From Geodermatophilus obscurus DSM 43160 (lineage in GTDB: Bacteria; Actinomycetota; Actinomycetes; Mycobacteriales; Geodermatophilaceae): a stretch of DNA of 64,000 bases. The position numbers and the translations under genes were made by a program. This document shows positions 9,091 through 15,845 of the stretch, piece after piece (position 1 is the first letter of the stretch; every line of letters begins with the position of its first letter). The stretch is from NCBI RefSeq assembly GCF_000025345.1, contig NC_013757.1, positions 5,208,001 to 5,272,000 of the forward strand. The letters are read 5' to 3'. The notes under the pieces are model-generated. The model had not been told where the DNA came from, searched no databases, and saw nothing but the letters and a program-made list of their open reading frames with translations.

Positions 9091-9173
9091 TTCGCCTCCT
9101 CGCTGGCGCTCGTCGCCGACGTGACCGCGCACGCGACCGTGTCCACCACGGAGCTCGCAAGCTCGCTCCTCAT
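9087..9173 (-). CDS. 28-codon ORF bridging cheY and the last gene of the operon
   Basis: The ATG overlaps the cheY stop as ATGA (9170-9173), and its own TGA overlaps the next gene's GTG as GTGA (9087-9090). The frame thus spans exactly the gap between two genes in an operon where most junctions are such overlaps. The peptide is Ser/Ala/Val/Glu-rich with no recognised domain. The DNA also contains a short palindrome-like stretch (GGAGC..GCTCC), so it may instead be a repeat-derived spacer that ribosomes pass through to couple translation. Confidence 0.35.
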   Translation of the reverse strand: MRSELASSVVDTVACAVTSATSASEEAK

Positions 9174-9532
9174 GCGATCACCCCGTCCAGGTTCTCGCGG
9201 AAGGTCTCCTCGGTGAACGGCTTGGCGATGAGGAACAGCGCGCCCGCGGCGCTCGCCCTGTCCCGCATCTCCGCGGAGCCCTCGGAGGTGACGAAGCCGA
9301 ACGGCACGGCCGACCCCGCCGAGCGCAGGGCCTGCAGGCACTCCAGCCCGGTCATGTTCGGCATGTTCCAGTCGGACAGGACCAGGTCCGGGTTCTCGGC
9401 GTGGACCTTGTCGTAGGCGTCGCGGCCGTCCTCGGCCTCGACGATGTCGTGGTCGTCGTAGCCGGCCTGGCGCAGGGTGCGGATGACGATCTGCCGCATC
9501 ACGCGGCTGTCGTCGGCAACGAGGATCTTCAC
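9170..9532 (-). CDS. cheY: CheY-like single-domain response regulator (second copy)
   Basis: 120 residues from GTG 9532, which overlaps the cheX stop (GTGA). Receiver-domain residues are all present: the acidic pair D7-D8, phospho-acceptor D54 in LSDWNMP, the Thr/Ser in FVTSEGS, and the Lys in IAKPFT. There is no output domain. It accepts phosphate from CheA and would bind the motor or act as a phosphate sink. Two CheY proteins flanking one CheX in the same operon suggest different jobs for the two receivers. The gene is fully embedded in the minus-strand che operon. Confidence 0.88.
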   Translation of the reverse strand: MKILVADDSRVMRQIVIRTLRQAGYDDHDIVEAEDGRDAYDKVHAENPDLVLSDWNMPNMTGLECLQALRSAGSAVPFGFVTSEGSAEMRDRASAAGALFLIAKPFTEETFRENLDGVIA

Positions 9533-10080
9533 TGTGACGCTCCGTTCTGGTGCGGGTGGTCGTGCGGGCTGTGCGGGACGGGCAGGGAGGGCGATGCGCC
9601 CTGGACGGACACGACCAGGGGCTGGCCGCGCCAGAGGACCTCGATGCGGCAGACGTCCTCGGGGTTGCGGACGGCGGGCGCCGGGCCGACCTCGGGGAGA
9701 CCGAGGGTCGAGGGGCCGGGGAGCGCGGCCTTGACGTTGCCCCCGACGACGTTGGCGATCTCGCCGAACGCGTCGGTGACGTCCTCGTGGTCGAGGAGCT
9801 CGGGAGCCGCCTCCGCGAGCAGCGCCCGGGTCAGCTCGGCAGCGGTCTGCCGGCCGGTGGTGAGGACGACGCTGCCGGTCCACGGCCCGACGACGTCGAC
9901 CCAGGCGGACAGCGTGTCCTCGGGCAGGTCGCCGGGGACCGGGACGAGCACCTCGTCCTCCCCGACGAGGGCGATCCAGGCCTCGCCGGCGATCGACTCG
10001 ATGGTGGCCTCGTCGATCAGCGCGGGGATGGCCGGGGGTGGCTGGGTGGGGCGTCCGACAGCATCGGGTGCGAGCGTCAC
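9529..10080 (-). CDS. cheX: CheX-like CheY-phosphate phosphatase
   Basis: 183 residues from GTG 10080, overlapping the upstream cheY stop (GTGA). The key helix FGEIANVVGGNVKAAL (about residues 117-132) carries the E..N..GN pattern of CheX/CheC catalytic helices. These insert an acidic residue and an Asn into the CheY active site. The N-terminal half supplies the alpha/beta scaffold, and a flexible His-rich tail ends the protein. The position between two cheY genes fits a role in turning off CheY-P. A general chemotaxis-associated CheC-fold protein without activity cannot be excluded. Confidence 0.7.
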   Translation of the reverse strand: MTLAPDAVGRPTQPPPAIPALIDEATIESIAGEAWIALVGEDEVLVPVPGDLPEDTLSAWVDVVGPWTGSVVLTTGRQTAAELTRALLAEAAPELLDHEDVTDAFGEIANVVGGNVKAALPGPSTLGLPEVGPAPAVRNPEDVCRIEVLWRGQPLVVSVQGASPSLPVPHSPHDHPHQNGASQ

Positions 10081-10460
10081 AGGACGGCCTCCTCGGGGAG
10101 CATGCCGAGCAGCGCGAGCTTGTCGCGGAGCGCGTCGGCGGTGAACGGCTTGATCACGTACTCGTGCGCGCCGGCGGCGAGCGCCCGGACGATCTGCCCC
10201 TGCTCGCTCTCCGAGGTCACCATCATCAGCGTGAGGGCGCGCCACGCCGGGTTGGCCCGGACGGCGGAGACGAACTGCAGCCCGTCCATCACCGGCATGT
10301 TCCAGTCGATCGTGCACAGGTCGGGCGCGTAGCCCTCCTGCAGCACGTCGAGTGCCTCCCGCCCGTGGCCGGCCTGACGGGTCTCGTAGCCGAAACCCTC
10401 CAGCGCCGCGCTCACGATCCGCCGCATGGCGCGGGAGTCGTCGATCACCAGTGCACGCAC
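10077..10460 (-). CDS. cheY: CheY-like single-domain response regulator (first copy)
   Basis: 127 residues from GTG 10460, one base after the cheR stop. Receiver residues D7-D8, phospho-acceptor D52 in TIDWNMPVMDG, T in MVTSESE and K in VIKPFT are intact. It is a stand-alone receiver and the likely partner of CheA and CheX in the same locus. Sequence identity to the second CheY (9170-9532) is only moderate, so the two are old paralogues rather than a recent duplication. Confidence 0.88.
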   Translation of the reverse strand: MRALVIDDSRAMRRIVSAALEGFGYETRQAGHGREALDVLQEGYAPDLCTIDWNMPVMDGLQFVSAVRANPAWRALTLMMVTSESEQGQIVRALAAGAHEYVIKPFTADALRDKLALLGMLPEEAVL

Positions 10461-10461
10461 G

Positions 10462-11286
10462 TCAGTTCCCCTTCAGCGGGCGGTAGGCGGAGCTGCGGCC
10501 GATGACGACCCGCTCCCAGGAGTCGTCGACGCCGAGGGTGGTCTCCGCGGCGCCGAGGAAGAGCCAGCCGTCGGGGCGCATGAGCGCACGCACCCGGCGG
10601 AGGATCGCCTGCTTGGTGGGCAGGTCGAAGTAGATGAGGACGTTGCGCAGGTAGACCACGTCGAACGGGCCCATGCGCGGCAGCGGAGCGGCCAGGTTGC
10701 ACTCGCTCGCGGTCACCATGCGGCGCAGCGACGGGGAGACCTGCCACTCGGTGCCCGCCCGGGTGAAGTGCCGCACCAGCATCGCGGCGGGCAGCCCCCG
10801 GTTGACCTCGAGCTGGCTGAACCTGCCGGCCCGGGTGCGCTCGACCATCTCGCGGGAGAGGTCGGTCGCGGTGATGGCCACGCGGGTCGAGGCGTTGGGC
10901 ATCGCGTCCTCGAGCAGCATGGCGATCGTGTAGGGCTCCTGCCCGCTGGAGCAGGCAGCCGACCAGATCTGCAGCCGCTCGGCCGCCCCGCGGGCTGACA
11001 GCAGCGAGGGCAGCACCGTCGAGGTGAGGGCGGTGAACGGGTCGCCGTCCCGGAACCACGAGGTCTCGTTCGTGGTGAGCGCCTCGACGATCTTGCGGGT
11101 GGACTCGGGGCTGGGCCGGGTGCGGACCGAGTCGACCAGCTGGCCGACGTCGGGCAGCCCCATGGACCGGGCGATCGGCAGCAGCCGCGCCTCGACCAGG
11201 TACTCCTTGCCCGGGGCGAGCACGATCGCGCTCTCCCGGTGCACCAGCTGGCGGACCCAGTCGAAGCTCGTCGTGGTGAGGGTCAT
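10462..11286 (-). CDS. cheR: Chemotaxis protein methyltransferase CheR
   Basis: 274 residues. The ATG overlaps the cheB stop (ATGA). Diagnostic motifs: TTNETSWFRD (about residues 70-79, the helix contacting receptor), the SAM-binding AACSSGQEPYT (about 109-119), and a late YLRNVLIYFD (about 214-223). It transfers methyl groups from S-adenosylmethionine to glutamates of the methyl-accepting receptors; three such receptors are encoded at 18.3-23.8 kb. The length is that of stand-alone CheR. None of the three receptors ends in the NWETF tether, so CheR must reach them without it. Confidence 0.93.
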   Translation of the reverse strand: MTLTTTSFDWVRQLVHRESAIVLAPGKEYLVEARLLPIARSMGLPDVGQLVDSVRTRPSPESTRKIVEALTTNETSWFRDGDPFTALTSTVLPSLLSARGAAERLQIWSAACSSGQEPYTIAMLLEDAMPNASTRVAITATDLSREMVERTRAGRFSQLEVNRGLPAAMLVRHFTRAGTEWQVSPSLRRMVTASECNLAAPLPRMGPFDVVYLRNVLIYFDLPTKQAILRRVRALMRPDGWLFLGAAETTLGVDDSWERVVIGRSSAYRPLKGN

Positions 11287-12398
11287 CGTCGTCCTCCGAC
11301 GGCAGCTGGGGTCGGGCCGGCAGTGCCGGCGCGCGGGCCGGCGAGCCGCCGGCTGATCGCCTCGGCGACCCGGTCGAGCGGCAGCACCTCGTCGGCGTAG
11401 CCGGCCGTGGCGACGGCGCCCGGCATCCCCCAGACCACCGACGTCGCCTGGTCCTGGACGACGACGGCGCCTCCGGTCTCGCGGATGCGGCCGGCGCCGA
11501 GGCGCCCGTCCGAGCCCATGCCGGTGAGCACGACACCCAGGACGGCGCCGTCGAACGCCTCGACCGCGGAACGGAACAGCGGGTCGACGGCGGGGCGGCA
11601 GAAGTTCTCCGGAGGGGCCTGGTCGAGCCCGGTGAACAGGCCGCGGGCGGTCCGGCGGACGGTCAGGTGGTGGTCGCCCGGGGCCAGGTGCACCGTGCCC
11701 GGCCCCAGCGGGGCGCCGTCGACGGCCTCGACCACGGTGAGCGCGCAGAGACGGTCCAGCCGCTGGGCGAACTGGCGGGTGAAGACCGGGGGCATGTGCT
11801 GCACGAGCAGCACCGGGACCGGCAGGGACGCCGGCAGGGTCGGCAGCACCTTCGCCAGGGCCTCCGGGCCACCGGTGGACGAGCCGATGACCAGGACGGC
11901 GGGCTGCTTGACCGCACCGACGCGGGGGGCCGGCGGCCGGACCGGGGCCGGGGCGGGTGCGGCGGCCCGGACGGGACCGGTGGTGACCGGGCGCCCGGTG
12001 AGCGCCTTGATCTTGGGGATCAGCTGCTGGCGGACGCTCTCCATGGACTGCGCGACGCTGCCGACGTTGGCCGGCTTGGTCACGTAGTCGTTCGCACCGG
12101 CGGAGAGGGCGTCGAGGGTCGCCGAGGCACCGCGCTCGGTGAGCGTGCTGAACATGATGATCGGCACGCGGCTGCGCAGGGCACGGATGGTGCGGACCGC
12201 CTCGATGCCGTTCATCTCCGGCATCTCGATGTCCATCGTGACCAGGTCGGGCTTGAGCTGCTCCAGCTTGCCGACGGCGATGCGGCCGTTCACGGCGGTG
12301 CCGACGACCTCGATCGCCGGGTCCTCCGAGAGGACGTCGGTGACGATCTTGCGGACGACCACCGAGTCATCGACGACCAGCACCCGGATCGGTTCCAT
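11283..12398 (-). CDS. cheB: Chemotaxis response regulator protein-glutamate methylesterase CheB
   Basis: 371 residues from ATG 12398 with GGAGG upstream. The receiver domain (residues 1-125) has D10-D11 and phospho-acceptor D56. A Pro/Ala-rich linker (about 140-165) follows, then the methylesterase domain with catalytic Ser in IGSSTGGPEAL, His in QHMPPVF and Asp in TGMGSDGR. It removes methyl groups, and may deamidate Gln, on the receptors. It is the first gene of a minus-strand operon cheB-cheR-cheY-cheX-cheY-hypothetical. A separate promoter region of 385 bases lies upstream, shared with the divergent glgC. Confidence 0.95.
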   Translation of the reverse strand: MEPIRVLVVDDSVVVRKIVTDVLSEDPAIEVVGTAVNGRIAVGKLEQLKPDLVTMDIEMPEMNGIEAVRTIRALRSRVPIIMFSTLTERGASATLDALSAGANDYVTKPANVGSVAQSMESVRQQLIPKIKALTGRPVTTGPVRAAAPAPAPVRPPAPRVGAVKQPAVLVIGSSTGGPEALAKVLPTLPASLPVPVLLVQHMPPVFTRQFAQRLDRLCALTVVEAVDGAPLGPGTVHLAPGDHHLTVRRTARGLFTGLDQAPPENFCRPAVDPLFRSAVEAFDGAVLGVVLTGMGSDGRLGAGRIRETGGAVVVQDQATSVVWGMPGAVATAGYADEVLPLDRVAEAISRRLAGPRAGTAGPTPAAVGGRR

Positions 12399-12572
12399 GC
12401 GTCCTCCGTCTCCCCGTGCGGGGTGCCCGCCAGGGGCGAGCTGGCGTTGTGGGTCGGCACCCGCCCGGGGGCCGGGATCGGGGTGCAGCCGGCGGTCCGC
12501 CGGGTCCCGGCGGCCGTCCGCTGTCGGTGCCTGTCACGGGTGTTGTCGGCCGCTCCCCCGCACTCCTTGAGC

Positions 12573-12588
12573 CGATCCGCACGGATCG
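12573..12588. promoter_or_regulatory. Palindrome upstream of cheB
   Basis: Perfect inverted repeat CGATCCG-CA-CGGATCG in the 385-base cheB/glgC intergenic region, 175 bases before the cheB start. Possible operator; nothing else recognisable was found in this gap except the TGTCGACA motif at 12642. Confidence 0.4.
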
Positions 12589-12641
12589 TGCACGACATCT
12601 CTCGTCGATCTCGGTGCTCCGGCCGACGATCTCCCGGCACA

Positions 12642-12649
12642 TGTCGACA
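12642..12649. promoter_or_regulatory. TGTCGACA motif upstream of cheB
   Basis: Eight-base palindrome that also occurs upstream of two chemoreceptor genes (20162, 22104), with a 7/8 match upstream of the third (24002). Here it is 244 bases before the cheB ATG. Confidence 0.4.
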
Positions 12650-12783
12650 GGTCTGCGGACAGCGGGAGGAGACCGTGGTCCGGGGCGACGTCGAGCAGCA
12701 GCCGCCGTCGTCCGGCGACCCGTGCGGCCGGGTCAGGGAGTGCCGCCGAGGGTGAACGGCGTCCCCGCGGGTAGCCGGGGGCC

Positions 12784-13971
12784 ATGCCTCTCCCCCGGGT
12801 CCTCGTCCTCGTCCTGGCCGGCGGCGCCGGTGGGCGCCTGGAGCTGCTGACCGAGCAGCGCGCCAAGCCCGCCGTCCCCTTCGCCGGGGTCTACCGGCTG
12901 ATCGACTTCCCGCTGAGCAACTGCCAGCACTCGCACCTCTCCGACGTCTGGGTGTCGGTGCAGTTCCACCCCACGTCGCTGTCGCAGCACCTGGCCAACG
13001 GCCGGCCGTGGGACCTCGACCGCACCGACGGCGGGCTGCTCGTCCTGCCGCCCTACCAGGGCACCGACCGTGCCGGCTGGGTCTCCGGGACGGCGAACTC
13101 GCTGTGGCGCTACGCCCCGCTGGTCCGCGACGTCGCCCCCGACGCGCTCGTGGTGCTCAGCGCCGACGCCGTCTACAAGCTGGACTACCGCGAGGTCGTC
13201 GACGGGCACCTCGGCTCGGGCGCGGAGGTCACCATGGTCACCACCGAGGTCGCCGAGGACGACGCACCGCGCTACGGCATCGTCGAGGTCGGCAGCGGCG
13301 GCAAGGTGGCCGACTACGCCTACAAGCCCGACGAGCCGCGCACCACCACGGCGACCAACGAGGTCTTCGTCTTCTCACCCGGCCCGATGCTGGACCGGCT
13401 GGAGGCCCTGGCCGCCGAGCACGGCGAGGAGGGGCTCGAGGACCTCGGCACCCACCTGCTGCCGGCGCAGACCCGCGACGGCCTGGCCCGCGCGCACCCG
13501 TTCGGCGGCTACTGGCGCGACGTGGGCACCGTGGAGTCCTACTGGCGGTCCCACCAGGAGTTCCTGTCCGCCGAGCCGCCGCTGGACCTCGACGACGAGC
13601 GCTGGCCGGTGCACACCCGCGGCGGCCGGCACAGCGCGGCGCGGGTGCTGCTGGACTCGGCGGTGGACAACAGCCTCATCTCCGGCGGCACCCGGGTGCT
13701 CGGCAACGTCCACGGGTCGGTCCTCTCCCCCGGCGTCGTCGTGGAGGCCGGCGCGACCGTCGTCGACTCGGTGCTGCTGCCCGGGGCGCGCGTGCGGGCC
13801 GGCGCCATGGTGACCCGGGCGGTGCTCGACGACGGCGTGGTGGTCGGCGAGCGGGCCGCGGTCGGCGGGGACGGCGAGGTCACGCTGGTCGGCCGCCGGG
13901 CCGAGGTCGAGGCCGGCACCGAGCTCGCCGCCGGTGCCCGCTTCCCGGACCCCGGGGAGGACCAGGACTGA
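12784..13971 (+). CDS. glgC: Glucose-1-phosphate adenylyltransferase family protein
   Basis: 395 residues from ATG 12784. The nucleotide-binding N-terminus VLVLAGGAGGRLELLTEQRAKP resembles the family's GGxGTRLxPLTxxRAKPAVPFGG, with Gly replacing the usual Thr. It is followed by RLIDFPLSNC, SGTANSLWRY, LSADAVYKLDY and GYWRDVGT. A left-handed beta-helix C-terminus (about 290-390) carries hexapeptide-like repeats. The enzyme makes ADP-glucose from glucose-1-phosphate and ATP for glycogen or trehalose/glucan synthesis; otsAB and pgm are also in the window. It is transcribed divergently from cheB. The substitutions in the first loop leave open that it is a paralogue with changed activity. Confidence 0.82.
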   Translation: MPLPRVLVLVLAGGAGGRLELLTEQRAKPAVPFAGVYRLIDFPLSNCQHSHLSDVWVSVQFHPTSLSQHLANGRPWDLDRTDGGLLVLPPYQGTDRAGWVSGTANSLWRYAPLVRDVAPDALVVLSADAVYKLDYREVVDGHLGSGAEVTMVTTEVAEDDAPRYGIVEVGSGGKVADYAYKPDEPRTTTATNEVFVFSPGPMLDRLEALAAEHGEEGLEDLGTHLLPAQTRDGLARAHPFGGYWRDVGTVESYWRSHQEFLSAEPPLDLDDERWPVHTRGGRHSAARVLLDSAVDNSLISGGTRVLGNVHGSVLSPGVVVEAGATVVDSVLLPGARVRAGAMVTRAVLDDGVVVGERAAVGGDGEVTLVGRRAEVEAGTELAAGARFPDPGEDQD

Positions 13972-13984
13972 GGCGCTCCCTCAG

Positions 13985-14054
13985 TTGATCATGGAGCTGA
14001 CGCGGCCTCTCTCGGGGTGTCGGCACGTGTCGCCTGCAACAACCCCATGATCGA
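13985..14054. repeat. Short palindromic intergenic repeat, family B
   Basis: Seventy bases bounded by GATCATGG (13987-13994) and CCATGATC (14045-14052), which are exact inverted repeats. Between them lie GTGTCGGCACGTGTCG and GCAACAACC. It lies in the convergent gap between glgC and the next gene. A decayed copy is at 2941-3008. Confidence 0.7.
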
Positions 14055-14084
14055 CGAGTCGGCGCTCGCCGGAGCGGGCTCGCC

Positions 14085-15002
14085 TCAGGGGGCGGACGGC
14101 TCCTGGCCGCGGTGCGGTTCGGCGGGCCGCGAGGAGAAGAGCACCGTCAGGGCGTCGCTGCCGAGCAGGTCGCCCATGACGATGCCCTGCACGCAGCCGG
14201 CGACGGCGTTCCAGGCACCGGACGCGGCGGCCGCGGTGTCGAAGCCGGCGTCCAGGAAGGCCCGGACGGCGAGCAGCTGCGCGGTGGCGAGCGTGCGGGT
14301 GCGGCCGGAGACGTGCGCCCCCCAGGACGCCTCGTGCATCGCGGTCGCCCACGGACGGCGCTCGGCGCGGGAGGCGTCGACGGCGGCCATCCAGCGGGCC
14401 CGTCCGGCGTCGTCCAGCGCGCGCAGGCCGGTCAGCAGCTCCGAGAGGTCGCCGGTGGCGGGGCCGAGGTCGAGCTCGGGGGTGGTGGGCACACCGGTGG
14501 CGGTGGCGACCGCGAAGGGGCCGGTGAGCCGGCGGGCGACCAGCGGCGGCAGCACCGCGGCGGCCCAGGCGCCCACGGCCGCGTCGGCGAGGACGTCGGC
14601 GGCGGCGTCACGGACCGCCTCGTCGACCAGCGCGACGGCGGGGTGGTCGGGGCCGAGGACGTCCTCGCGGAGCACCCGCTCGACGGCGGCGGCGTCCCCG
14701 ATGGTGCTGCGCTCGAGCTGGGCGACCAGGACGGCGGCCCGGTCGGCGCCGGGGAGGCCGTCGACGGCCGTGCGCAGGTGCGGGACGGTGGCGGCCAGCT
14801 CGCGGGCCTTGCGCGCGCGGACGGCGAGCGCGGCGCGCTGCTCGCGGTCGCGACCCGCGGCCGGGTGGACCGCGGCCAGCTGCTCCAGCGCCGCGGTGTC
14901 GGCGGCGAGCCCGGTGAGCAGGGCGTCGGCGACGGCGCGGCCGGCCGGCAGGCGGACCAGGTCGAAGCCGAGCGTGGCGGCACTGACCAGCGAGTAGGGC
15001 AC
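14085..15002 (-). CDS. Hypothetical protein in the chemotaxis region
   Basis: 305 residues from GTG 15002, with GGAGG eight bases upstream. I do not recognise the family. It is an all-alpha, Ala-rich soluble protein with many heptad-like helices. The C-terminal third contains an Arg/Thr-rich segment (VSGRTRTLATAQLL, about residues 230-243) and an SGAWNAVAGCVQGIVMGDLLGSD-like conserved-looking core; the tail is disordered. No signal peptide or membrane segment. It lies between cheB-glgC and cheW on the minus strand but is separated from cheW by a terminator and a repeat, so it is not in the cheAW operon. Coding potential is good: codon position 3 is strongly G/C. Confidence 0.6.
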   Translation of the reverse strand: MPYSLVSAATLGFDLVRLPAGRAVADALLTGLAADTAALEQLAAVHPAAGRDREQRAALAVRARKARELAATVPHLRTAVDGLPGADRAAVLVAQLERSTIGDAAAVERVLREDVLGPDHPAVALVDEAVRDAAADVLADAAVGAWAAAVLPPLVARRLTGPFAVATATGVPTTPELDLGPATGDLSELLTGLRALDDAGRARWMAAVDASRAERRPWATAMHEASWGAHVSGRTRTLATAQLLAVRAFLDAGFDTAAAASGAWNAVAGCVQGIVMGDLLGSDALTVLFSSRPAEPHRGQEPSAP

Positions 15003-15182
15003 GGCAGGCCTCCAGTCGACGTCCCCCGAGGTGAGGTCGGTCCAGACTGACCGTGATCGACACGGCGCGCCACGTCAGCGTCACTCGATGGTCGGACCCC
15101 CGTCGGGTGGGCCGGCGTGCGCCGCACTGCAGCGTGTCGCGCCGATGACCCAGCGTGAGCGATCTCGTCCCCGGAATGCCGC

Positions 15183-15233
15183 GACCCCCGGCCGGGCGGC
15201 CCTCCGGAGAGAGGGGCCGCCCGACCGGGGGTC
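15183..15233 (-). terminator. Long hairpin ending the cheA-cheW operon
   Basis: 20-bp stem with a single mismatch (arms 15183-15202 and 15214-15233) and an 11-nt loop, downstream of cheW on the minus strand and beyond repeat A. The gap 15003-15401 holds only this hairpin and the repeat. Confidence 0.65.
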
Positions 15234-15269
15234 GGGGGGAGGAGCGTGGCCGCCGGGGAAGTCCGGCCG

Positions 15270-15400
15270 CGCCCAGGTGGTGAGGTGCTGGAACGGCCAC
15301 CCTCCAGGGACCGCGGGCCCCGTCCCGGGCCCCGCCCCGAGCGTGCGAGGGGTGGGGAGGACGGGGTCCTTCTACGAGGCGTGGGGGGAAGGGTGGTCCT
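15270..15400. repeat. Interspersed intergenic repeat, family A, copy 2
   Basis: In the opposite orientation to copy 1 at 4811. It shows GGTGAGGTGCTGGAACGGCC, a GC-rich centre, then GGGGAGGACGGGGTCC and AAGGGTGGTCC. It abuts the cheW stop codon. Confidence 0.75.
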
Positions 15401-15401
15401 C

Positions 15402-15845
15402 TCAGGCGCTGACGGCCTTCTGCACGTCCAGCGCCAGCAGCAGCTGCCCGTCGAGCTTGAACGCGCCGCGGATCAGGTCGCGGCCCGCACCGTCGAGCGT
15501 GTCCGGCGGCGCCTCGAAGTCGGCCGGGTCGACGTCCACGACGTCGGCGATGGCGTCCACGAGCAGGCTGACCGCCTCACCGTGCAGCCGGACGACGATG
15601 ACGACGGCGTCGGTGCCCTCGGGCCGCGGCGGCCGGCCGAGCCGCTCGCGCAGCTCGATCGCGGTCACCACCTGGCCGCGCAGGTTGATCAGCCCGGCGA
15701 CGGCGGTGGGTGCCAGCGGCACCCGGGTCAGGCCCTGGCTCTTGAGGACCTCCTGCACGTGCGCCACCTCGACGCCGTAGAGGTCGCCGTCGAGCCAGAA
15801 GGTGGCCAGCTGGCCGCCGATGGCGGGGGCCTCGGCAGTGGTCAC
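15402..15845 (-). CDS. cheW: Chemotaxis coupling protein CheW
   Basis: 147 residues from GTG 15845, overlapping the cheA stop (GTGA). A single CheW domain: an N-terminal beta strand with LATFWLDGDLYGVEV, the conserved VAGLINLRGQVVTAIELRERLG core (about residues 50-71), and a second beta barrel with VSLLVDAIADVVDV. It bridges CheA kinase to the receptors at the membrane. Length is typical. It follows cheA directly and is followed by a terminator. Confidence 0.93.
   Translation of the reverse strand: MTTAEAPAIGGQLATFWLDGDLYGVEVAHVQEVLKSQGLTRVPLAPTAVAGLINLRGQVVTAIELRERLGRPPRPEGTDAVVIVVRLHGEAVSLLVDAIADVVDVDPADFEAPPDTLDGAGRDLIRGAFKLDGQLLLALDVQKAVSA

Noticed and set aside
12399..12783. A small gene in the cheB-glgC gap
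   Set aside because: Short frames exist on both strands but have no SD, domain or codon pattern. Only palindromes were kept.
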